A DNA stretch of 9,644 nucleotides from CAVSWN01 sp046728115 (GTDB lineage Bacteria; Acidobacteriota; Vicinamibacteria; Vicinamibacterales; CAVVIG01): NCBI GenBank assembly GCA_046728115.1, contig JBKPDW010000517.1, positions 1 to 9,644 of the forward strand. The letters are read 5' to 3'. The translations under genes were made by a program, and so were the position numbers. Below are positions 5,892 through 9,644 of this stretch, in pieces. Below the pieces are notes generated by a model. The model ran no database searches, was not told where the DNA came from, and saw only the letters and a list, made by a program, of their open reading frames with translations. The first letter of the stretch is position 1. Every line of letters starts with the position of its first letter.

Positions 5892-6809
5892 ATGTCGCTC
5901 TCAAGAAGACTCGCTTTGGTGACCGGCGCGACGTCGGGGATCGGATTTCACACAGCGAGTGCTCTCGCCCGCGGCGGCTATCTTCTCTACATCACTGGCC
6001 GCGATTCGCAACGTGGCCGAGCGGCCGAGCAACGATTGCGTGAGGTCGCCGGTCACCATGACGTGTACTTCGTTCGAGCGGACGCCTCGACGGTGGCCGG
6101 CAACCAGGCACTCGCCCGGCAGATTCTCGCAACCGGTCGAGCCCTCGACGTTCTCGTGAACAACGTCGGCGGCGCGTACAACGATCGCCACCTCACGGCG
6201 GACGGGTACGAAGCGTCGCTCGCCATGAATTTCGTCGGCCCCGTTTCATTGACGCAGGCGCTGCTCCCGATGCTTCATCGCAGCGCAGAAGCCCGTATCG
6301 TCAACGTCGCGTCGGCTGCATTTGCGATGTGGAAGGGCGACGCGTTCTCCGATGTCCACAGCAGCCGGCGGTATCTCGGGAGCGATGCCTATGCGCGATC
6401 GAAGCTTCTGAACATCTGGTGGACGTTCGCGCTCGCGCGCCGGCTTGAGGGGACCAACGCGGTGGCGAATGCCGTCAACCCGGGCACTGCGTGGACGGCG
6501 ATGACACAGGCGACCGCTCCGCGCAGCTTTCCGCTGTGGCTGCGTGCCGTGTGGCCGCTCCTGCGCGCATTCCAGCGACGCGGCACTCCGGAGTCGGCAG
6601 CGCGTTCATCGATCTTCGCGGCGACTGCGCCGCAGGCGGCCAGGCTCAACGGCGCGTACATCGAGAAGCACGGCCGGCCGTGCCGTCCCTCCGATGTCTT
6701 GACGAATTCGGCGTCACAAGAGCGCGCGTGGGAGCTGGGATTGATTCTCGTGGCTCATTCTGCAGCGCCGGACGTGCTGTCGCCGATTGACGAGAGGCAG
6801 ACGGCATAA
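5892..6809 (+). CDS. Short-chain dehydrogenase/reductase (retinol-dehydrogenase-like)
   Basis: 305 residues. The frame is open far upstream into the flavodoxin gene, but the ATG at 5892 has AGGCAGG just upstream and begins right before the Rossmann fold, so it is the start. The cofactor motif is TGATSGIG (11-18). NNVGG (90-94) replaces the usual NNAG, Ser141 lies in NVASAA, and the catalytic pair is Tyr167/Lys171 in YARSK, followed by NPG at 196-198. GRD (36-38) after strand 2 hints at NADP(H), since it has Arg rather than an acidic residue. These are classical-SDR features, and the ~300-residue length with a C-terminal extension resembles the retinol dehydrogenase/WW-oxidoreductase-like branch. 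It should oxidise an alcohol or reduce a carbonyl; the substrate is unknown. Its last bases meet a decayed minus-strand gene at 6810. Confidence 0.9.
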   Translation: MSLSRRLALVTGATSGIGFHTASALARGGYLLYITGRDSQRGRAAEQRLREVAGHHDVYFVRADASTVAGNQALARQILATGRALDVLVNNVGGAYNDRHLTADGYEASLAMNFVGPVSLTQALLPMLHRSAEARIVNVASAAFAMWKGDAFSDVHSSRRYLGSDAYARSKLLNIWWTFALARRLEGTNAVANAVNPGTAWTAMTQATAPRSFPLWLRAVWPLLRAFQRRGTPESAARSSIFAATAPQAARLNGAYIEKHGRPCRPSDVLTNSASQERAWELGLILVAHSAAPDVLSPIDERQTA

Positions 6810-6991
6810 CCACGAGGACTCCGTCCGACTTCACGTACAAGAACTTCGTCTCGATGAGCGAATCGAGCCCCCGCTCGCACAGCTCCTGATCGCCACCGCA
6901 GCGCCTGTGCCAAGGTCAGCCGCAAACCGGGCATCTCCAAGTACTCGCCTTGGATGCGTTTCAGGATGATGTTGTGCGGCCCGGTGATCAC
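6810..6991 (-). pseudogene. Frameshifted short helix-rich protein ('MPGLRLT' type)
   Basis: From a GTG at 6989-6991 the frame reads ...ILKRIQGEYLEMPGLRLTLAQA, a hallmark start of a small (60-80 residue) protein common in Acidobacteriota and neighbours, probably a winged-helix-like DNA-binding domain. After codon 30 (about 6901) this frame turns to Arg-rich nonsense. One base further on (from 6900), the continuation appears in another frame: GDQELCERGLDSLIETKF, then LYVKSDGVLVV, the expected second half. No stop follows before the dehydrogenase gene, which overlaps its end. So it carries a frameshift and has lost its stop. The GTG overlaps the TGA of the DUF2934 gene (GTGA), so the two were coupled. 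A sequencing error is the alternative to decay. Confidence 0.65.
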
Positions 6992-7203
6992 GCAGCGATT
7001 AGCTGGCGGAGTTCGTGTTCTGCCTGTAACCAGTCGTCTAGGTCGTGTCCGTGCTCGCAGCCACGTGCCACGTACAGCTCGTAGGCGCGCCGAGCGATGT
7101 CATGCTCGGTCACGTGTCCCGGTCCATCGGTCAGTACGGTCCTTGCGCGGTCGGCAGCGGTTGTCACCGCAACGTCTGTCGTTCGTTTGGGTGATTTCGC
7201 CAT
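6988..7203 (-). CDS. DUF2934 family small protein
   Basis: 71 residues, ATG at 7201-7203 with GAGGG about six bases upstream. Residues 1-30 are basic and probably disordered (MAKSPKRTTD...). Residues 32-68 carry the DUF2934 signature: DIARRAYELYVARGCEHGHDLDDWLQAEHEL, i.e. an Ala-Tyr-x-x-Tyr helix, a Gly-x-x-x-Gly turn and a final Asp-Trp-x-x-Ala-Glu helix. The function is unknown; the domain is small and often has several copies in a genome. The start is 18 bases after the stop of the 81-residue protein, and its TGA overlaps the GTG of the next frame, so it sits in a minus-strand run of small genes. Confidence 0.85.
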   Translation of the reverse strand: MAKSPKRTTDVAVTTAADRARTVLTDGPGHVTEHDIARRAYELYVARGCEHGHDLDDWLQAEHELRQLIAA

Positions 7204-7221
7204 CAGATTCCCTCGCTGGTT

Positions 7222-7467
7222 CTACTTCTTCTTTTCTTCTTTTCTAAAGGTGCCAAGCAGCACAAACTTGTCGTCGCCGTCGGCAAACCACGTCCGCACA
7301 CCCTGTCGCTTGGCGAACGCGAGCGCTTGTGAGACGGCTTCGTCGCGAGTGCGGAGAATGAACTGGTCGGGAGTTGCAGATGTTCCGAGCAGGTAGACAG
7401 TACTTGGGTTGCCGTGCTTCTCCCGGATGACAACGTCATCGTCTTCGAGGGTTAGACGTTGACCCAT
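7222..7467 (-). CDS. Conserved-looking small cytosolic protein, function unknown
   Basis: 81 residues from ATG at 7465-7467, with GGGAG seven bases upstream. The frame stays open 52 codons further upstream, but that part is Arg/Pro-rich and unlike a protein, so the internal ATG is chosen. The body alternates strands and helices: an N-terminal strand region (4-30), DQFILRTRDEAVSQALAFAK (34-53) with a likely helix, then VRTWFADGDDKFVLLGTF (57-74). This strand-helix-strand layout resembles small DUF2188-like proteins, but I cannot assign it. The C-terminus is very basic (RKEEKKK). It is followed 18 bases later by the DUF2934 gene in the same direction. Confidence 0.65.
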   Translation of the reverse strand: MGQRLTLEDDDVVIREKHGNPSTVYLLGTSATPDQFILRTRDEAVSQALAFAKRQGVRTWFADGDDKFVLLGTFRKEEKKK

Positions 7468-7604
7468 GCGATCGCTCCCAATAAGGACAGAACAAGGCAC
7501 CGTCCGGAGCGGCAGCTTGGCGCAACGTCGTCTGAGCGGTTGCTGGTGAGGGCGACGATGAAAGCCGCCAGCCCAACTGTAACCCCTGCCACCCAGCGAA
7601 TCAA
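7452..7604 (-). CDS. Possible 50-residue membrane peptide (TTG start)
   Basis: On the minus strand, TTG at 7602-7604 opens a 50-codon frame ending in TAA at 7452-7454. It encodes IRWVAGVTVGLAAFIVALTS, one clear membrane helix, then SNRSDDVAPSCRSGRC, then a second short hydrophobic stretch LVLSLLGAIAW. AGG lies about six bases before the TTG; a GTG at codon 5 is an alternative start. Third positions are mostly G or C. It overlaps the start of the 81-residue gene by 16 bases, as coupled genes often do. I do not recognise it, and it could be chance. Confidence 0.3.
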   Translation of the reverse strand: MIRWVAGVTVGLAAFIVALTSNRSDDVAPSCRSGRCLVLSLLGAIAWVNV

Positions 7605-7692
7605 GACAGACCTGCATAGTCATGCCGTTAGCTCACACCTGTTTCTCCGCTCCGCGTTCGGCACCGCAGTGCTGGCCGCTCCCTCAAGCACC

Positions 7693-7986
7693 TCAGGCGG
7701 CAGTCTTCGAGGCCCGCGTATTCGGAGTCGCGCCCCGCGCCGCAAAGACGTTGTAGAGCGGCACCCAGATCAGCGCCACATACCAGCCGTAGCCATAGCT
7801 TTCGAGCAGCCCAAGCGAGAAACTCGACCAGCTGATCCACGTGAATCCCGGTAACAGCCGTTGCCACGCTTGGTACATCGCGTGACTGGGGAAGAGCAGA
7901 TCGAATCCGACGCACAGCGCAAACGTGATCGCCAGAAACGCGCTCGTGGCCTGGCCGAACGCACTGAGTGAGATCCCCCGATTCAC
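7693..7986 (-). CDS. DUF5676 family membrane protein
   Basis: 97 residues from a GTG at 7984-7986, with GGAGG six bases upstream inside the preceding gene. The GTG overlaps that gene's TGA (GTGA), so translation is coupled. Helices lie at about 13-31, 47-62 and 67-83. The pattern (SAFGQATSAFLAITFALCVG, then a WQRLLPGFTWISWSSFSLGLLES middle and a GWYVALIWVPLYNVFA end) is what I know from DUF5676 proteins, which usually sit next to copper or heavy-metal transport genes. No metal-binding residues stand out apart from one Cys (25) and one His (35). It is the last clear gene of the metal operon. Confidence 0.75.
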   Translation of the reverse strand: MNRGISLSAFGQATSAFLAITFALCVGFDLLFPSHAMYQAWQRLLPGFTWISWSSFSLGLLESYGYGWYVALIWVPLYNVFAARGATPNTRASKTAA

Positions 7987-8270
7987 CGCGCACCTCCAGC
8001 GTGGGTCAGATACTGCCTTGGGTTTGCCTCGAACTTGTCGAGGCAGTCGCGCGAACAGAACCGGTACGGTCGGCCGTTCTGCACTTTCGCGTAACCGCGA
8101 TCAGCGGCGACCGACATCCCGCACACTGGATCGGTGTCGCTCGCCGCGCCACTCCCATGGTCGTGTCCCCCGTGCCCTCCATGGCCGTGCACCATGTGCG
8201 CCCCGCAGCCGAAGCGCATCATGAAGTAGAAGAGTCCTGCAAACACGAGAAGACTGATCAGTCCATCCAT
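7983..8270 (-). CDS. Membrane-anchored His-rich YHS-domain protein
   Basis: 95 residues from ATG at 8268-8270, with GGGAGAG about eight bases upstream; the longer upstream frame is Ser/Arg-rich and overlaps the previous gene, so it is rejected. Residues 2-19 form one membrane helix (GLISLLVFAGLFYFMM). Residues 25-38 are a His/Gly-rich linker with seven His (HMVHGHGGHGGHDH). Residues 47-88 are a YHS domain: DPVCGM with Cys50, then YRFCSRDCLDKF with Cys72 and Cys76, the usual three-Cys metal site. YHS domains bind copper or other soft metals and often accompany P1B ATPases. The His-rich linker adds a second likely metal site at the membrane. It starts 28 bases after the HMA-like gene and overlaps the DUF5676 gene by four bases. 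Confidence 0.85.
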   Translation of the reverse strand: MDGLISLLVFAGLFYFMMRFGCGAHMVHGHGGHGGHDHGSGAASDTDPVCGMSVAADRGYAKVQNGRPYRFCSRDCLDKFEANPRQYLTHAGGAR

Positions 8271-8298
8271 AGTCCGCTCTCCCTCTGACGTGTGACCG

Positions 8299-8556
8299 TC
8301 ATGTGGCAGACGTGGTTGACCGACTTGTGCCGTCCGGTGCGACGGACGGCGTACCGGCGCGGAAGCCGCAGCGGCGGATCCCCTGGCAGAGTTGTTCGAC
8401 GGTGATTCGCTCATCGTCGAAGTCAATCTCGGCCACCTCGGTGACGCCGTTGACGTAGACGGCGATCACGCCGTTTAGTCTGGTTAAGCCGCGCTCCACC
8501 GAATGGCCGGCGCATGCGACGCCGTAGACCGGAATCGAGACATGGTGGGCACTCAT
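8299..8556 (-). CDS. Heavy-metal-associated (HMA) fold protein with CxxH instead of CxxC
   Basis: 85 residues, ATG at 8554-8556 with GAGGAGA upstream. Residues 5-68 fit the HMA ferredoxin-like fold: strand VSIPVYGV, the metal loop, helix SVERGLTRL, strand GVIAVYVNGVTEVAEIDFD, helix TVEQLCQGIRRCGF. The metal loop is Cys15-Ala-Gly-His18, so the second Cys of GMxCxxC is His and the Met is Val. Two extra Cys (57 and 63) lie in the second helix region. Copper chaperones normally use both loop Cys for two-coordinate Cu(I), so this protein may bind metal differently, or only weakly. The 17-residue Ser/Thr-rich tail is probably disordered. It lies 11 bases after the ATPase stop and 28 bases before the YHS gene. 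Confidence 0.8.
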   Translation of the reverse strand: MSAHHVSIPVYGVACAGHSVERGLTRLNGVIAVYVNGVTEVAEIDFDDERITVEQLCQGIRRCGFRAGTPSVAPDGTSRSTTSAT

Positions 8557-8567
8557 AGAGGTCTCCT

Positions 8568-9644
8568 CTATACGGCGACGCGCAGGCGCAGCGCATTGCC
8601 CACGACCGACAGCGAACTGAAACTCATCGCGGCGGCGGCGATGATGGGGCTGAGCAGCAGGCCGAACGCGGGGTACAGGACGCCTGCGGCGATGGGGACG
8701 CCCGCCGTGTTGTAGACGAATGCAAAGAACAGATTCTGCTTGATGTTGCGCATCGTCTGCCGCGAGAGGTGGCGCGCGCGTGCGATGCCTCGCAGATCGC
8801 CCTTCACGAGTGTCACCGCCGCACTCTCCATGGCCACATCGGTTCCGGTGCCCATCGCAATCCCGACCTGCGCTTGCGCCAGGGCGGGCGCATCGTTGAT
8901 GCCGTCACCCGCCATCGCGACGACACGACCCTCGGCTTGCAGACGCTTGACCTTCTCCGCCTTCTGATCGGGGAGGACCTCCGCCATCACGTCGTCAATG
9001 CCGAGCTTCTTTGCGACCGCTGCGGCAGTTGTCCGACTATCGCCCGTCATCATCACCAGGCGCACGCCGTCGCGGTGGAGCGACTCGATCGCGTCGGGCG
9101 TGCTGTCCTTAATGGGGTCGGCCACGCCCACGAGTCCTGCCGCCAGGCCATCGAGCGCGACGAACATGACCGTTTGTGCGTCAGCGCGCAGTGCCTCGAC
9201 TCGCGCCGACGACGTTTCGGCGTCGATCCCGAGACTCTCCATAAGCGCCTGGTTCCCCAGCGCGACCATCCGACCATCGACGCGACCCTTCACGCCCTTG
9301 CCGGTAATGGACTCGAATCCCTCGGCGCTGGCGAGCTTCAGACCGCGCGTCTCGGCGCCTTTGACGATGGCGGCTGCCAGGGGATGTTCGCTGCCACGCT
9401 CCAGACTCGCCGCCAGACGCAGCAGTTCTGGCTCGTCCACGCCTGGAGCCGGCGTCACGCTCACCAACCGGGGTTTGCCTTCCGTCAGCGTGCCGGTCTT
9501 GTCAATGACCAGCGTGTCGACCTTCCGCAGGACTTCAATGGCCTCAGCGTTCCTGAAGAGCACGCCCATCGTGGCTCCTTTTCCGGTCGCCACCATGATC
9601 GACATTGGTGTGTCCAGGCCGAGGGCACAGGGACAGGCGATGAT
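8568..9644 (-). CDS. copA: Cu(I)-type P1B ATPase, C-terminal part (5' end outside window)
   Basis: 358 codons are visible; the N-terminal metal domains and first six or so helices lie beyond the right edge, and the first codons read IIACPCALGLDTP. Motifs, numbered from the first visible residue: CPC at 4-6 (transport site), DKTGT with the phosphorylated Asp48, SEHP at 85-88, TGD at 200-202, GDGIND at 246-251, Tyr-Asn at 311-312 in helix 7 and Met-Ser-Phe-Ser-Ser at 340-344 in helix 8. CPC with YN and MxxSS is the signature of Cu(I) (P1B-1) exporters. The protein pumps copper from the cytosol across the inner membrane using ATP. Asp replaces the usual Ala in ALGLATP just after CPC. It heads the visible part of an operon with the HMA, YHS and DUF5676 genes. 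Confidence 0.9.
   Translation of the reverse strand: MIACPCALGLDTPMSIMVATGKGATMGVLFRNAEAIEVLRKVDTLVIDKTGTLTEGKPRLVSVTPAPGVDEPELLRLAASLERGSEHPLAAAIVKGAETRGLKLASAEGFESITGKGVKGRVDGRMVALGNQALMESLGIDAETSSARVEALRADAQTVMFVALDGLAAGLVGVADPIKDSTPDAIESLHRDGVRLVMMTGDSRTTAAAVAKKLGIDDVMAEVLPDQKAEKVKRLQAEGRVVAMAGDGINDAPALAQAQVGIAMGTGTDVAMESAAVTLVKGDLRGIARARHLSRQTMRNIKQNLFFAFVYNTAGVPIAAGVLYPAFGLLLSPIIAAAAMSFSSLSVVGNALRLRVAV

Noticed and set aside
7468..7623. N-terminal extension of the 81-residue protein to 133 residues
   Set aside because: The extra residues are Arg/Pro/His-rich with no protein-like pattern, and GGGAG sits at proper spacing for the ATG at 7467.
7628..7993. 121-codon minus-strand frame over the DUF5676 gene
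   Set aside because: It is a shadow frame. The DUF5676 frame has membrane helices, a ribosome-binding site and a coupled start.
8271..8426. N-terminal extension of the YHS protein to 147 residues
   Set aside because: It overlaps the HMA-like gene and is low-complexity Ser/Arg-rich. The ATG at 8270 has a good ribosome-binding site and starts right at the membrane helix.

Overview
This is a GC-rich stretch of bacterial chromosome, probably from an uncultured soil or sediment organism. The small-protein set (a DUF2934 protein and a short 'MPGLRLT' helix protein) is what I associate with Acidobacteriota (Vicinamibacteria-like) and neighbouring phyla. That placement is inference: there is no rRNA or phylogenetic marker here. 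I found no tRNA, transposase, CRISPR array or phage gene.

Layout. (1) 1-2225, minus strand: a large SRPBCC-SRPBCC-alpha/beta hydrolase fusion, followed closely by the start of a membrane-anchored protein that leaves the left edge. (2) 2226-2561: divergent intergenic region. (3) 2562-3992, plus strand: a DUF998 membrane protein, a coding-like 90-base remnant, and an isoprenylcysteine-carboxyl-methyltransferase-like membrane methyltransferase. (4) 3993-4214: convergent spacer with a weak attC-like element. (5) 4215-4913, minus strand: an unrecognised six-helix membrane protein. (6) 4914-5268: a gene-free stretch with a chain of short hairpins, including a terminator-like one that belongs to no visible gene. 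(7) 5269-6809, plus strand: a flavodoxin-domain protein and a short-chain dehydrogenase 14 bases apart. (8) 6810-7604, minus strand: small genes, namely a possible 50-residue membrane peptide, an 81-residue protein, a DUF2934 protein and a frameshifted helix protein. (9) 7693-9644, minus strand: a tight metal-handling operon that enters from the right with a Cu(I) P1B-type ATPase lacking its N-terminus, then a metal-binding-fold protein with CxxH in place of CxxC, a His-rich membrane YHS protein and a DUF5676 membrane protein.

How the genes work together. The right-hand operon reads as copper (or related soft-metal) export plus metal binding at the membrane. The two plus-strand genes in the middle form a flavin/NAD(P) redox pair. 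The left part holds lipid- or small-hydrophobe-related functions (START-like folds, a hydrolase, membrane methylation). The most unusual items are the three-domain hydrolase fusion, the CxxH metal domain and its His-rich partner, and the hairpin cluster with an orphan terminator.
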